Below are positions 21,584 to 33,438 of a stretch of DNA of 64,000 bases, piece after piece. Position 1 is the first letter of the stretch. Each line of letters begins with the position of its first letter. Below the pieces are notes generated by a model. It made no database searches. It saw nothing but the letters and a program-made list of their open reading frames with translations, and was not told the origin of the DNA. Origin of the DNA: Setoptus koraiensis (Eukaryota > Arthropoda); assembly GCA_048013815.1 (NCBI GenBank), contig CM106585.1, positions 12,214,001 through 12,278,000 of the forward strand. The letters are read 5' to 3'. Made by a program: the position numbers and the translations under genes.

Positions 21584-24427
21584 GCTGCAACACAATGGAC
21601 GGATGCCACTGGCGAGACGACGCACTTTCCGCCGCTTCGTACACTCGGCCCAAACTCGCCTAACCAACTGGCTCCGCCGCTGGCTCGCTCTGGGCTTGGC
21701 GCCGTCTGCTGTCGGTCGTGTAGGTAGCGCTGTTGTCGCTGTTGTTGCTGCTGTCGTAGCTGTTGTTGTCGGTGTTGTTGTTGTCGGTGTTGTTGCGCGA
21801 TGAAAATTGATTGATTGCAACCAACGACGCACTCTTCTCGCCTGTATTCAAACTGACGGCAACTGGCTAGACGGCGTGCCCTCAGTTAGTTTTGCGTATT
21901 GTTTCGCGCTGTTGAGAGTGTGCGCGCTCGAACTTGGCCGCTCGAAACGATTATGACTCGCTGTCGCTGGCTCAATTTGAATGGATCGATTTGAACTTGC
22001 CGTTTCTCTTACAATGTTAACGCGCTGGCTGCCAGAGTGACTTGCGTGACCTCTCGACCAGCTTGAACCTGTTGTTTTGCTGTCACTGTTGCTGCTGCTC
22101 ACAATGTTCAACGGTCAAATTTGTTCGCCACTCTAATTTTGGGTTTGTTGTTCACAACAAGTGAAAACACTGATAGCAAAACGTTTCTCTACTGCGCACT
22201 GTCAGTCTTGATAGTCACCCGATGATCACTTCCGGTCGTCGGTCTGGTTGCGTCAGATTGGATCAGTTGATATGGCGAATGTGATTGGGTGGTTAGCACT
22301 TTGGGTTATTAACATGTGACTGTATGGCTAGTGTGTGAGTTGCTGCCGAGTTGCCGGTGTCAATTTCAACTGATTCTCACCGAGAATTTCTTGGCAATTC
22401 CAAGAGAGTGAGAGGCTGGCACACAACGATGCATACGGTTCACGCAAGCAGCGCTGCTGACTCGAGATTTCGTCACGAGTCAGCCCAATATTTTTGGCTG
22501 AGATAACTATTATATTGATATTGAGACACTATTATATCCGAGACACTCATTGAGCAGGCCACCGCCTCGTTTGCTCGATGCTGCTGCCGGCGCCGCCAGA
22601 GCCTCTGATTGCCGGAGCCGCGGAGCTGGCTGGTTGTTGCTGAGTCGCTTGTGAGTGGCAGTATTGACAATCGTTGTTGTTAGTTGTGGCAAGCTAGCTT
22701 GAGTTGCGATCAGCAGGCAACATCTTCGCACGCAATCTTGACGTAGACGCTATCGTGATATCACAACACACACTTACACAGACCATAATGCAATTTCATC
22801 ATGTCTTATTTACAGGCATCTTGTCTTGGTTTCGGTGTCGTCGGCGATACTGACACGACTTATACAAAGTTTACATTTCCAATGAGCTCGGCAGCGCCAA
22901 ATTGACTGTTGTTGTTCGGTTATATTTCTCAGCTCAACTCACTGATGAATTATCGCTATCTACTCCTCGCTTATTGTTATTGTATTTGTACACGCAGTGT
23001 TGCGGTGATGCAGCCCCATTGACACGCCGCTGGATTCGTTTGGCCGTGAATACTTTGTGACGTATTGCCGATAAAACGTTGTACATGTACTCATGGTGGT
23101 AGTCGAAATAAATGAGACAGAGACAGCGAAAAACTGCAGTCATTCATCGGCAAACGGCACCGCTATCAAACACTAATTAATAAGGCGCACGTAACAAACT
23201 GTGGCGGCGTATAATGCGGCGCGGTTTTCCATTGCGAATCGCGCAAACCGAATCGCTTATCGCGCCTCCACCAAAACAGGTATTTATCCGGCAACGTTTT
23301 CTCTAGCGCTCCTAATGCGACCTACACAGCGAGAGCCGGTCGACTTTATCGGGCTGCCGGAGATAAAGTCGTGATAAGCAGCGTTGCCAACAGCACGTGG
23401 CGCTTACGCTGCTGATATAACTAAGTTAACTAAACTGAGCCTAACTGGCTAGGCAACTCGGTCGTAACTTGCAGTCAGCCAGCCACATTTCTTGTCGCGG
23501 CTCTGGCTCGTTGCAACGCTTTCGAGCTGTGTCTTGCTGTGTCGCTGCTTCGTTTCCGAAACTTTTCAGACACTTTCGTTTCAATTGCCCTTAGCTAACA
23601 GTGATTAGCAGCCGCTTGTTTGCAGCCACGTAACTTGCTCTACAGACACGCCGTAATTCTCCATTCATGATCACATTCCTCCAGCGCCGCCAGTCTGAGT
23701 GCCGAATGGGAAATTGCAAAAAGCAATCAACCATTCACCAGTCAGTGTGTTAATTTTAGCACCAACCGTGAACTGAAACCAACATCCGACAACTGTCAGC
23801 TCCCGGCTTTCTCACAAACAAAACAAACTAAAATTGTTGTCTAGCGAGTTGTTACGTTACGAGAGACTTCTTGAGACAACCGGCTGTGAGCCGATCACTC
23901 AGCCGATCAGAGCGATAAGCTGAGGCTGTCCGATAACTACCGGCGTCTCTCGTTGGCTCAACAACATCAACATCACAGCCAGTTGTAACAGCTAGTTGTT
24001 GATTTATACAATGTATGCAAATAGTATTTTTGTTTTGTCACGAGCGCAAATTTTTCACTCAGTGTTTTCTCTCGCGGCCGCCAGAGCGCCTGGCCGATGT
24101 GTGCTCTACGGGCTGCGCTGTGCATTAGACGCAAGCAGTGCAGTTCGCGGTCACGCGTCTAGGCGTCGCTGTCGCGACGTCTCGACATGCCCAATCGAGA
24201 AATTGTGCATGTCGCAAGCCCAAAAACGGCCTCTATGGAGCCTCACATTGGGGAGATTCACGGCCTACAAAATCGGATAAAATCAAATAAATAAAATCAA
24301 CGAGGCTGACGATAAAATCAGCTGGGCTAGCGATGTGACCCGGTGAGCGGCGACTGTCAACAGGTTGCCGCAAGACCCCGACGTGAGAATAATCAGACAA
24401 TTGTGACAGGGAAAAAGTTGGAGTCTA

Positions 24428-24433
24428 TTTATT
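24428..24433 (-). promoter_or_regulatory. Probable polyadenylation signal of the P450 gene
   Basis: Minus-strand AATAAA 76 bp downstream of the P450 stop codon, a normal distance for a short 3' UTR. Confidence 0.5.
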
Positions 24434-24508
24434 GAAAAACTGGCGCACAACCCGATAAGAGTCCGGCGATGAGGCTGTGACGGGCACGCGTGGGGCGCCG
24501 ACCCAAGC

Positions 24509-26164
24509 TCATCGGCGAACGGGAATCACCTTGAGGTCTCTGTGTGAATTGAGGAACACGGACAGATTGGGCTTGGGCGGCCAGACGCTGCCGGGCGCCG
24601 GCTTGAAGCGGTAGCGGACAAGCAAACTGGCCAGGCCCAGTTTGGCCTCGGTCAAACTGAACCGGTAGCCTATGCAGTGGCGCGGACCAAGACCGAATGG
24701 ACAATATGAGCCGGAAACAATGTTTTGCCTGTTTTCTGGCGCGAATCGTTCGGGATCGAATTTGTGCGGCTCGGGCCAATAATCCGGATCGTTCATGATG
24801 GCGTAATAGGACAGATTGAGTATGGTGCCCTTGGGTATGGTCAAATCGTATTCCTCGAGATAATAGTCTTGGCTACAGCAGCGATCCATGAATAATACGG
24901 GCGACATAAAGCGCAACGTTTCACTGATGACCGCGTCCAAATAACTGGCCGATGTGACCGCCTCATAGTCAAACGAGCGACCGTCCGCGCCCGCAATGCC
25001 CCTCAGCTCCTCGTAAAGTCTCTCCTGTATGTCGGGATGATGGGCCTGAATGTACAGAAAGTGGGCCATCAAGGTGGCCGTTGTTTCGTAGCCAACAATG
25101 AACAAAAACATCACGTTTGATATGAGCTCCAGATCGGTGAGTTCCAGTTTGAGCTGTTTGTTGTCGGGTTGCTGCTGCTGCTGTTGCACTTCCGCCTCCA
25201 TGGCGGCCTGATCCTGCAGCATGGACTGGGCTGTGAGGCCCGCGTGGTGGTTCTCTTTGTCGTCCATGTCGGTCAGTTCGAGCTTGGCGCCAAATTTGGC
25301 GTCCAACAGCAACTGCAGATAGTCTTGGTGATCGTGACGCTTACTGGCGCGCCTCCTCTCTATTACGTCGCTCGCCTTCCGGTACAAATTGTCAAAATAT
25401 ATCTGCGGCGTACTCGTGAAGCCCACCGCCTTCAGCCAGCTCTCCGGAAACAAAAGCGGGGGCAGCATTTTAGTGAGTCGGGCCTTGGCGATGTTTTGCG
25501 CCAGCTCGACGAAGGCGCTTCGGTCATTGGATTTGTCGCCATTTTTGCTGCTGTCGGGGCGCTCCAACTTGAGCGCGTAACAACAGGTTGTTATGACGTC
25601 CATCGCGTACAAGCTAACCAGCTCCTTGGTGTCCACAACACGGTTGTTGTTGTTGTCCATCATGTCCACCAGTTCGCCGCTGCACAAGCTCATCAGTTTG
25701 AACATCCGCTTCATTTTGCCACTGGTGAAGGTGGGCGACATGAGCGCTCTGACGCGTTTCCAGCGCACGTCCAGCAATTGCACCAGAAAGTTCAATTGGT
25801 ATTTGTTGCGGAAGGCATCGAAATGGTGATTGGGAAAATACTGAAAGTCCTTGATGCAGATCTTGCGCAATATAGCCGCATCGGCTATCACTAAACGGGG
25901 CATTGTGCCAATGTAATATCCGTACACCTTGCCATATTTGTTGCGCCAGTCTATGTCAAGGTTGCGCTTTGCTCGCATCACCAAACTGATGCCGTTGCCC
26001 ACGATGGGCCACGGCGTGGGCGTCTTGATGCCGCGCGACGACCAGAACGTCAGCTTCTTGTATTGGTACAGGAGCACCAGAGTTGTTATTGTCACCAGGA
26101 GGGACGAAAATTGTTGACTTTGCCACACGAGGGCGATTGCGTCGTTCAGGTAGGACCAGAACAT
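24509..26164 (-). CDS. Cytochrome P450, clan 3
   Basis: Heme monooxygenase, ER-anchored, 551 aa in a single exon with no intron. A hydrophobic N-terminal anchor (SSLLVTITTLVLLY, about residues 20-35) is followed by a Pro-rich hinge (TPTPWPIVGNG). The I-helix oxygen-activation motif is VGYETT, the K-helix ExxR is SETLR, the PERF block is FDPERF and the heme loop is FGLGPRHCIG with Cys497 as the iron ligand. A Gln/Asp-rich insertion sits before the I-helix (QQQQQQ), accounting for a length above the usual ~500. Similarity of the heme and ExxR regions points to clan 3 (CYP3/6/9-like); the family number cannot be assigned by eye. Such enzymes often oxidise xenobiotics. An 11-bp minisatellite lies just upstream of the start codon. 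Confidence 0.93.
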   Translation of the reverse strand: MFWSYLNDAIALVWQSQQFSSLLVTITTLVLLYQYKKLTFWSSRGIKTPTPWPIVGNGISLVMRAKRNLDIDWRNKYGKVYGYYIGTMPRLVIADAAILRKICIKDFQYFPNHHFDAFRNKYQLNFLVQLLDVRWKRVRALMSPTFTSGKMKRMFKLMSLCSGELVDMMDNNNNRVVDTKELVSLYAMDVITTCCYALKLERPDSSKNGDKSNDRSAFVELAQNIAKARLTKMLPPLLFPESWLKAVGFTSTPQIYFDNLYRKASDVIERRRASKRHDHQDYLQLLLDAKFGAKLELTDMDDKENHHAGLTAQSMLQDQAAMEAEVQQQQQQPDNKQLKLELTDLELISNVMFLFIVGYETTATLMAHFLYIQAHHPDIQERLYEELRGIAGADGRSFDYEAVTSASYLDAVISETLRFMSPVLFMDRCCSQDYYLEEYDLTIPKGTILNLSYYAIMNDPDYWPEPHKFDPERFAPENRQNIVSGSYCPFGLGPRHCIGYRFSLTEAKLGLASLLVRYRFKPAPGSVWPPKPNLSVFLNSHRDLKVIPVRR

Positions 26165-26912
26165 TGCGTTGACTGTTGAGCTCGAACTGAATGCTTAGAA
26201 CTGAATATTGAGCAAAAATCCCGACAAAAACCTAACGAAATCCTGACGAGCTACTGACAAACTGCCGACAAAATACTGACAAAATACTGACAAAATACTG
26301 ACAAAATACTGACAAAATACTGACAAAATACTGACAAACTGCTGATAAAATACTGACAAAATGGCGAGCGATTCAGAGCAGATATTCCGAGACAATCAAC
26401 ACTGACAAAATTGTTTACGGCAACAGCAAAACGACTTGTGCACCCAGGCTGCACCTATAGATTATGGATACATAGATTGCAGTCGCTCGCGGGTCGAGAT
26501 AGAGATAGTGATAAAGATAATGCCCGACGGTTTGCTCGCTCGCTTGTCGGCGCGATACGATCGGCCACCAATTTAGGCAACAACAATTGTGAGCCGATAG
26601 TTTGACGACGATAGCACGAAACGACGACAACAACAACAGACGAGATAAAGAGTTGTCGTATGAGAGAGCTGGCATGGATTAGCCGGCCGGATGATGGTGT
26701 GTTTGCTGGAATATGGTGTCATAACTATTGTGTTTGTATTGTAACTTGTGTGATCTACAGTCTAGTCGACATAGTTATTTACATGTGAATATTATTGTGT
26801 AGTGCGGTACAGAAGTAGTATTATGGTACAAACTGAACATATATCACCAGAAAACAATTATCAATTATCCTATTACTATCCTAAGTTGCCATCCTGTGTG
26901 TGTGTGTCACGA
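26165..26912. other. Spacer between P450 and exp last exon
   Basis: 750 bp that should contain the P450 promoter and the exp 3' UTR. It carries the 11-bp tandem repeat annotated separately; otherwise no element is recognised. Confidence 0.5.
26252..26362. repeat. 11-bp minisatellite upstream of P450
   Basis: About ten copies of the unit GACAAAATACT, most identical, degenerating at both edges (for example GACAAACTGCT). It starts about 90 bp upstream of the P450 start codon. Confidence 0.93.
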
Positions 26913-29900
26913 TCACCTGTGATAGATCCAGTTGAAGCGCTTGTTTGAGTTTGATGCTATGTTGTCTTGGTCGCTAAGCAACGAAGTCTGGTGTTTGGAC
27001 CTCTTGTTTGTGGCGGTGGCGGCGGCGGTCTGATTGCGCAATTCGTCCATTGTGCCCATTGTGCCCATTGTGCAATTGCCACCGATTTGGCCACTGGCTG
27101 CCATGCAATCATTCTCCTTTCGCTCGGGCTCCCCGGTTGGTCTATTTCTATTCCATCTTGGGACACAGCTTACGTCATAAATATCCTCGTCCTGTTGCCC
27201 GTTGCCCGTTGGGTGCGGCTGCTCGCTCACCAGGTGACCCCCGGCGCCACTATGTAAGCGCTGTTTCGTCAATGTGGTCACTGTCGTGTCCGTGGCGCCC
27301 TCTCCGTTGCCAGTTCGTCTCACTTTGCGATTAGTTGTTATCTGCTGCTGCTGCTCGCCGTTCACAAATTTCGTCTGCCCATTTCCGGTTGCGCCAACGC
27401 TCGCAACGGCCACCGACGACGACGAGCTCGACGAGGCCTGAGACGATCTGCTAGCGGTCGGACTGGAGCCAGTGGAACAATTGTCCGCTGTCAATTGTTT
27501 ACTTTTTGCCGTTGTTGCTGTCGATTCATCGCTGTCATTTATTAGTGGTGATAATAATTTACGTAGACTAAATTTTAAATTTGTATGTTGAGCCAAGTTG
27601 GCGGCGCCAGTTTGTCGCTGCTTTTTTGCCTGTTTTTGTTCCAACGGCAGTTGTTGTTGTTGTTGTTGCTGTTGTCGTTGTTGAGTATCGTTGTTGTCGT
27701 TGTCATCGTCAATGTTCACCTGAGGTTGTTGTTTGTGGTTGCCATGGTTAGCTTGATTAGCGTTGTTGTTGTGACCGGTCGTGGCGCCATCTGCCGACAG
27801 ACGGTGCTGTCTAGGCGTACTGCGCTTGCTCTGTTGCGGACAAACCTTTGAACTGACTTTTGGCGCCAAATTTTTCTTGTCAAAAGTTGTTGACTTTTGG
27901 CTTTGGTCTAGACACTCGCTAGACAAACACTTCCTGTCTGTTGTTGTTGACTTTTTACTCATTTTGCTAACAATTTTTCCAGTGTCCCGAGGCCCATTTT
28001 GGTCATTGGGGTGCTCGTCGTCGTCGCTACTGAGACTAACCTGCGCGGCTGTTCGCTCCAAGGTGGCGCTAGCCGGACACTTGTTGGCCGGTTTGGGCGA
28101 CAGGGAGGCCGCCGAATAATCCGCCAGAGAGTCGCCCCCGTTCGACATGGACGACGACGACGACGACGACGAAACAGACGACGATGTCACATCGGACGAA
28201 TTCAGCGAGCCCGAGCTTATCTTTCGGTCTTGTTTTCCGCTGTTCAACTTGCTGTTTGTTGTCTTTTTGCTTGCATCGACACAATTGTTTGGTGTCGCAT
28301 GAATGCTCACCGATTTGTTTTTTCCGTTTGTGTTGGCCGGTTTCCGTTGTTGCTCGCATTGGCCAGTGTTGGTCGCTAATTTATCACTTGACGAATAGTA
28401 ATCATCTGTGCAACCCGACGAATCGCTAACAGCGGCCTGCAATTGATTTGAGTGGCCGGCCGCTTTCGGCAGATGCTGCTGAGATGTTTTCTTTTTGGGG
28501 CCGCTGGCAGTGTCCGGCTTGATGGCATTGGTCAGCTTGGTCTTGTTGCCGGTTGCGTCGCTGTCGGGCGTCGCCGACAGGTTTGGTCCGTGGCTCGTTT
28601 GCCCTTGGGGCACCATTAGCTGCGGACAGCACTGATGGCAACAGTCGCAGCAGCCCACCGAGCCCGGCGAGGCCTGTTCCGGACACAAATGGGGCGCGAC
28701 GTCGTCCAGGCAACACTGGCAACAGCAGTAGTCGGTGACGTAATTGTCTCGGTGACATGTGAGGCACGAGGTTGTTGTTTGGGGGGGCGGCGTGCAATCG
28801 TGGTCGTCGTTGTACTGAGTGTCGTCGTTGTACTGAGTGTTGTCGTTGTATTGGGTGTCGTCGGGGTCGTTGTTTGCTTGTTTGAGGTGCGATTGTTGTT
28901 GTTGTTGTTGCTGTTCTAGTTGTTGCTGTTGCCGCTCTAGTTGTTGTTGTTGTTGTCGTCGCCGCTCCATTGTGCTGCTACCTAGCGGCTGTTGGGCGAG
29001 CTTGTCGGTACCCAAAGTGGACTGGTTGTCGCTGGAGCCCGAATGCGACGACGACGACGACGACGAAAACAAATTCAAATAGTTGGCCTCGTCGTCGTCA
29101 TAGTGCATCATCAGGTACGATTTGGAGCTGGCCGCCAGGCTGGACGTTGTGGACAGTGGTTGCTTGTTGCGGTTGTTGAACAATTGCAACGGCTGCTGCT
29201 GGTGCTGTTGCTGTTGTTGTTGTTGGTGGTTGTGCGCCGACGACCACTGCAACTGGTAGTTGTTGTATCTGGACTGACTGCTGGCGTACCGCTGCAGATC
29301 CATCGACGACATACTGAGGCGCGAATTGAGTCTGCTCAGATTTTGTTTGCTTCCGTTGGCCGTGGGCGTCAGCGTGGCCCTCTTGTTGTAGCTGTCCAGT
29401 TGGTCTGGCTGTTGGGGGCCCGCCAGTGCGCTCGACGCCAGCCACCTGGTGGAGGCGCACGATCGCATTAATTGTTTGTTTGTGGTTGTTGGTGTTGTCG
29501 CTGTTGTTGAGTTAAACAATTGTTTGCTGCTGTACTGCTGATATGAGTATCGGCTGCTGCTGTTGCTGCTGCTGTTATAACCATTGTTGTCGCGAGAGTT
29601 GCACAACTGCTGCTGTTGCGCAATAGATCTAGACAACGACGAGCTGCCCAAGCGCACGCTAGAGGCGCGACTGGTCAGCGACAGCGGTGTGATTGTGGCG
29701 TCGTCTTTGGTTCGCGAGCGATACCTGTTTTGCTTGAATAGGCTCGCTGTTGTGTTGTTCGTATCCGTTGCGGCGGGGTATTCCGCTGCTGTTTGCTGGT
29801 GCGGCAATTCGTCGGGCGGCCGGTTAGCGGCGGCGGCGCCGCCGGTCAGCATGAGCGACCCGTCGAGCCGGTTGGTCGGCTGAGGGGCGCTCTTGAGCAT

Positions 29901-30671
29901 GTCGATGGCCACTATGTTTATGATCATCAGCCAGCAGGGATTGTCCAGTAGATGGGCCCTGTTTTCGACAAAACTTATGGTGCTGATGCACTGAAATTGG
30001 AGCCTCTGCCTAATGGCAACCTGTTGCTGTTGACTGTTGGCCTGGAGCCATTGCCGGTAGCGCCGTTGGGCCTGGGCCTGAAATTTGCGCATATCAAACA
30101 ACTTGTAGGATCGTTCCAATTCCAACTGGAGCGCACCGTTGCATTTGCGCTGCCTGCTCAATGCCTGCTGCTGCTGCTGTTGCGGGTCCCCGCTTAGTTG
30201 CAACTGGTGCCGCCTGAGGTCGTCGGGGGCGCCCAGGTCGCTGTGTCGGTCGCTGTCGGCCGCCGACTGCAACACAGCGATAGTGTTGCAGTTGTGGGGC
30301 CCGGCGGCGTCGCCCGGGCCGGCCGCTTGGTTGCAAATGGGGCCGGCGTTGGCGGGCCACTGGATGAAGTCGCGAATGTAAACGGGCGACCGGGAGAATC
30401 GTTTCACTATTATGTTGCCGTGTTTGTCTATTTTGAGCTTTACGCCGGGCCCGATGCGCTTCTTCGCCTCGATGGTGTCCACCTGGCGGTCCCTGTTGTC
30501 GAAGCCGTTCAGTCCGATGCGGATCCCGTCGAAGCCGTCCGGCGACCCGTTGATGGTGAGCACTTGCGCGCTGGCGTAGGCCTTCGCCACGCGCTTGTTG
30601 CGCTCGAAACAGATCAGCTTGCCCCAGATTTCGTCGTTGATCTCCAAGTGGTCCCACTTGGCGTACACCTC
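26913..30671 (-). CDS. exp: expansion (exp), last coding exon with MH2 domain
   Basis: C-terminal 1252 residues of the MH2-domain protein Expansion, an apical factor in insect tracheal tube growth (family knowledge). The exon opens after a CTGCAG acceptor, in the middle of the MH2 domain: YAKWDHLEINDEIWGKLIC, RNKRVAKAYASAQVLTING, GFDGIRIGLNGFDN, IGPGVKLKIDKHGNIIVKR, then after a ~75-residue insertion KLFDMRKFQ, QFQCISTISFVE and WLMIINIVAIDMLKS. About 1000 residues of Gln/Ser/Asn-rich disordered sequence follow, with a Cys/His-rich patch (CCQCCLDD, CCDCCHQCCPQ). The stop TGA lies inside an AG/GTGATC context, so a further downstream exon is possible. The phase-0 start matches the phase-0 donor at 62679, and the joined sequence reads DQLFK then EVYAKW. 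Confidence 0.88.
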   Translation of the reverse strand, partial: EVYAKWDHLEINDEIWGKLICFERNKRVAKAYASAQVLTINGSPDGFDGIRIGLNGFDNRDRQVDTIEAKKRIGPGVKLKIDKHGNIIVKRFSRSPVYIRDFIQWPANAGPICNQAAGPGDAAGPHNCNTIAVLQSAADSDRHSDLGAPDDLRRHQLQLSGDPQQQQQQALSRQRKCNGALQLELERSYKLFDMRKFQAQAQRRYRQWLQANSQQQQVAIRQRLQFQCISTISFVENRAHLLDNPCWLMIINIVAIDMLKSAPQPTNRLDGSLMLTGGAAAANRPPDELPHQQTAAEYPAATDTNNTTASLFKQNRYRSRTKDDATITPLSLTSRASSVRLGSSSLSRSIAQQQQLCNSRDNNGYNSSSNSSSRYSYQQYSSKQLFNSTTATTPTTTNKQLMRSCASTRWLASSALAGPQQPDQLDSYNKRATLTPTANGSKQNLSRLNSRLSMSSMDLQRYASSQSRYNNYQLQWSSAHNHQQQQQQQHQQQPLQLFNNRNKQPLSTTSSLAASSKSYLMMHYDDDEANYLNLFSSSSSSSHSGSSDNQSTLGTDKLAQQPLGSSTMERRRQQQQQLERQQQQLEQQQQQQQSHLKQANNDPDDTQYNDNTQYNDDTQYNDDHDCTPPPQTTTSCLTCHRDNYVTDYCCCQCCLDDVAPHLCPEQASPGSVGCCDCCHQCCPQLMVPQGQTSHGPNLSATPDSDATGNKTKLTNAIKPDTASGPKKKTSQQHLPKAAGHSNQLQAAVSDSSGCTDDYYSSSDKLATNTGQCEQQRKPANTNGKNKSVSIHATPNNCVDASKKTTNSKLNSGKQDRKISSGSLNSSDVTSSSVSSSSSSSSMSNGGDSLADYSAASLSPKPANKCPASATLERTAAQVSLSSDDDEHPNDQNGPRDTGKIVSKMSKKSTTTDRKCLSSECLDQSQKSTTFDKKNLAPKVSSKVCPQQSKRSTPRQHRLSADGATTGHNNNANQANHGNHKQQPQVNIDDDNDNNDTQQRQQQQQQQQLPLEQKQAKKQRQTGAANLAQHTNLKFSLRKLLSPLINDSDESTATTAKSKQLTADNCSTGSSPTASRSSQASSSSSSSVAVASVGATGNGQTKFVNGEQQQQITTNRKVRRTGNGEGATDTTVTTLTKQRLHSGAGGHLVSEQPHPTGNGQQDEDIYDVSCVPRWNRNRPTGEPERKENDCMAASGQIGGNCTMGTMGTMDELRNQTAAATATNKRSKHQTSLLSDQDNIASNSNKRFNWIYHR

Positions 30672-30742
30672 CTGCAGGTGATCCTGTTTGTGCGTTTGTT
30701 TTGGCGATAATTATCCGTCGCGCCGCCCGGGACACAGTGCGG

Positions 30743-30866
30743 GCAATATGGGAGATCGCAACACGGGCGAGCGCATTATGGGAGATCGCAACACGGGCGA
30801 GCGCATTATGGGAGAGCGCATTATGGGCGCGCGCAATATGGGAGAGCGCATTATGGGAGATATGCA
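30743..30866. repeat. Compound minisatellite upstream of exp last exon
   Basis: Repeats built from GGGAGATCGCAACACGGGCG and GAGAGCGCATTATGG modules; one ~31-bp unit occurs twice in perfect tandem, followed by shortened versions. It lies 70-195 bp on the intron side of the exp acceptor. Confidence 0.85.
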
Positions 30867-33438
30867 GCGGATAGAGGAGAACACAATCGGTTAGTGCGTG
30901 GGCGCCACAGGTAATTTAGTTGTTGGTGTCAGTTGGCGGCCGGATCACGTTTATCATGTGGCATGATTTATTTATTTATTGAGCCGCGCATATCGAGTCT
31001 ATTTACAGTTGCGCTGCATTGGTGTCGACGGCCGGCCATCGCCAGCGAGACGGCGAGCCATTGCCGGCGAGACGGCGAGCGAGATAATCATCAACGGCGC
31101 CAATTGTTGTTTGGACAGCGCTAATTATCTTTCGGTGTGATCATTGTAACAACTTGCCGGCCACAGTGGCAAGTTGCAAACAATGATACACTCGCCCGAA
31201 ACAATGCCACTGACTCGATCTAGGCCGGCCGCACTAACGAGCTTGTAGCAAGGCGAGCAAACTGAGCAAGGCGAGCTGGACGCTGGTCACCAGAGGCGAT
31301 TTGCCGTGCCGTGTGACCCGCGAGCTGGCCGGCATAAATCATTGGCCGGCGTTATTTTTGGGCTCGCGGTTGCTCGAGTCTGTCGTCGCTTGCCGCTGTT
31401 GTTGCCGCTGTTGTTGTTGCTGCTGTTGCCGGTGGTTGCCGGTGGTGGCCGGTGGTGGCCGCTGTTGTTGCCGCTGCTGTTGTCAGCGACAATACAGTGG
31501 GCGCCATGATGAATGATACCGTCATCGAGCGTGCTCACTCCTACGCGCGTTCTTTGCGTGCAAACGCACGAATTGCAATTCTCATAAGGTTAACACAGGT
31601 ATAAACACAGGCCAGTCTGACACAAATTGCCAGCCGATTCCAGCCAATCGGCCAACACGATCCCGATTGAACAACGTGAACTCGCTGGCTATCTCGTGAT
31701 CTGATCGGCGGTGATCGTGTCATTCAGATCGGACAGCGTCGGCTCATGCGGGCTCGCCGACTCCGACAACCGCGCCGATACTCGACTCACCTGTCTCACC
31801 GGGCCGGTCGGCGGCGATCGGGTCAGCGGTAGCGATAACAACATAGCATGACGCTATTTGTAGCGGTAGCAGCGATGATTTCGGCTAGTTGGTCGCCGCT
31901 GTCAGCCAACACTGTCTGTCCACTCGACCATATTGAGCAATATGCCACAACTGGCACAACAACCACAACTACATTGTGGCACATTGTGGCACATTGTGGC
32001 GACAGCGAGCGTCTTGATTACATAATTATCATTATTGCGCGACAATCGAGCGCGTCAGTCAAAAATTTACACTCGCTACGAGTGACTCTCACAATGTCGA
32101 CAGCCCAATAACGTCACTTGGTTGGCCAACACGAACACTATCTCGTCCGTCTAATTGCTCATTATTGTGCACAATTGTCCACGGCCAATAACAAGCAATT
32201 AGTTAGTGTTTAGATAGCCACAATTAGGCGCAATAATTATAATAATGCGACACACACACAAGTAGCGTTGCAATATTTGGCAATGTCGACACCTCATCAC
32301 ACAATTGGCCTGACAAGCGCAAGTGTTAGAGCTGTTCTGTTGTTGGCGTCCGATCAAAATGAGTCAATGAGACCAGCGGTCAACAATTGGGCCGGCGGTC
32401 TATTTAAACGACACAAGCCAATTATGATCATGATTGCGATTACGCAATCATCGACTTTTGTCATGACTCATGAGCGACTTATGTCAACTTGCGTGCCCAT
32501 TTTTCCCAGCCACAGCCAGATGAAACTGACCAGTTTTGCGGTCAGTTTTGTGCGAACAGTCCGCCAACTAGTTGGCCAGTTGGCCACAATGCCAACCTGG
32601 CCACTGGAACCGTTAAAATGGCTACATCATCGGTTACGTCATTCGGTCGGCCGGCCGATTGGCCGATTGGTCGGCATTGCGTCACATGGTTGATCAGTTG
32701 ATATATTGGCGAGAGGAGAGTGCAGTTAACAGAATAAAGTGACCACTGTCACTGTGTTCTGCGAGCATAAATCACATGCTCTCAATTGCGTTGCGCTTGT
32801 GTTGCAAGTTGCAACGCAAAAAATGATAAAATGGGCCGAAAATGATAAAATGAGTTGCATGAATGGACCTGACAACACGACACACACACACACACACGCA
32901 CAACCGAGACCTTGACCGACGCGCCGAGCCACTGAGAGTGTTGCGACACTATTCACCTGTCGTCTAAGCTGCCGCTAATTCGGTGCCAACAATGTCAGAC
33001 ACTTCGTTCGGCTTCGTCTGGCTTCGGCTGGCTTCGGCTGGTGGCGGCCAATCCGACGGTGGCCGCTTGAAAGGTTTGCGCGCCAGCTCGCAACAGGTAG
33101 CGCCCAAAGTGGGCAACAATTACTTCTGGCACGATCGGCCGGCTAACAAGTGTAACGAGCGCGAGTCTAATCCATTTATTTGTTGTTATTTTGGCGCCCT
33201 CTCTCCAAAGACAGGGCTTGCCAAAGACAAGGCTCGCCAAATACAAGGCTCTCCAGAGGCTGTGTGTGTCTCCAAAGACACACAGTTTTGTCCGACAGGG
33301 CACCGCGGGTGTCGCCACGGGCCCGTCATAACACACGCCCGGCTCGCCTACAAACTGATTATCTAACATTGAATATCATCAGCGATCGATCATAATTCGC
33401 GAATTTATATATACATTCGAGTTAAATATACACACTAT

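Larger units (their letters stand above)
19770..24508. other. GC-rich 5' region of KLHDC10 and spacer to the P450 gene
   Basis: 4.7 kb upstream of KLHDC10, starting the GC-richer part of the window. It contains an uninterrupted extension of the KLHDC10 frame (to 20771), a TG microsatellite, a 22-bp minisatellite and the P450 3' end. The P450 polyadenylation signal is probably AATAAA on the minus strand at 24433-24428, 76 bp past its stop. Short open frames on both strands show no domains. Any KLHDC10 5' UTR exons and promoter should lie here. Confidence 0.45.

Noticed and set aside
29000-29480. Plus-strand frame of 159 codons within the exp last exon
   Set aside because: Antisense shadow of Gln/Ser-rich exp coding sequence.
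30743-30866. Direct repeats with spacers, considered as a CRISPR-like array
   Set aside because: Units abut without unique spacers of constant length and the genome is eukaryotic; it is a minisatellite.
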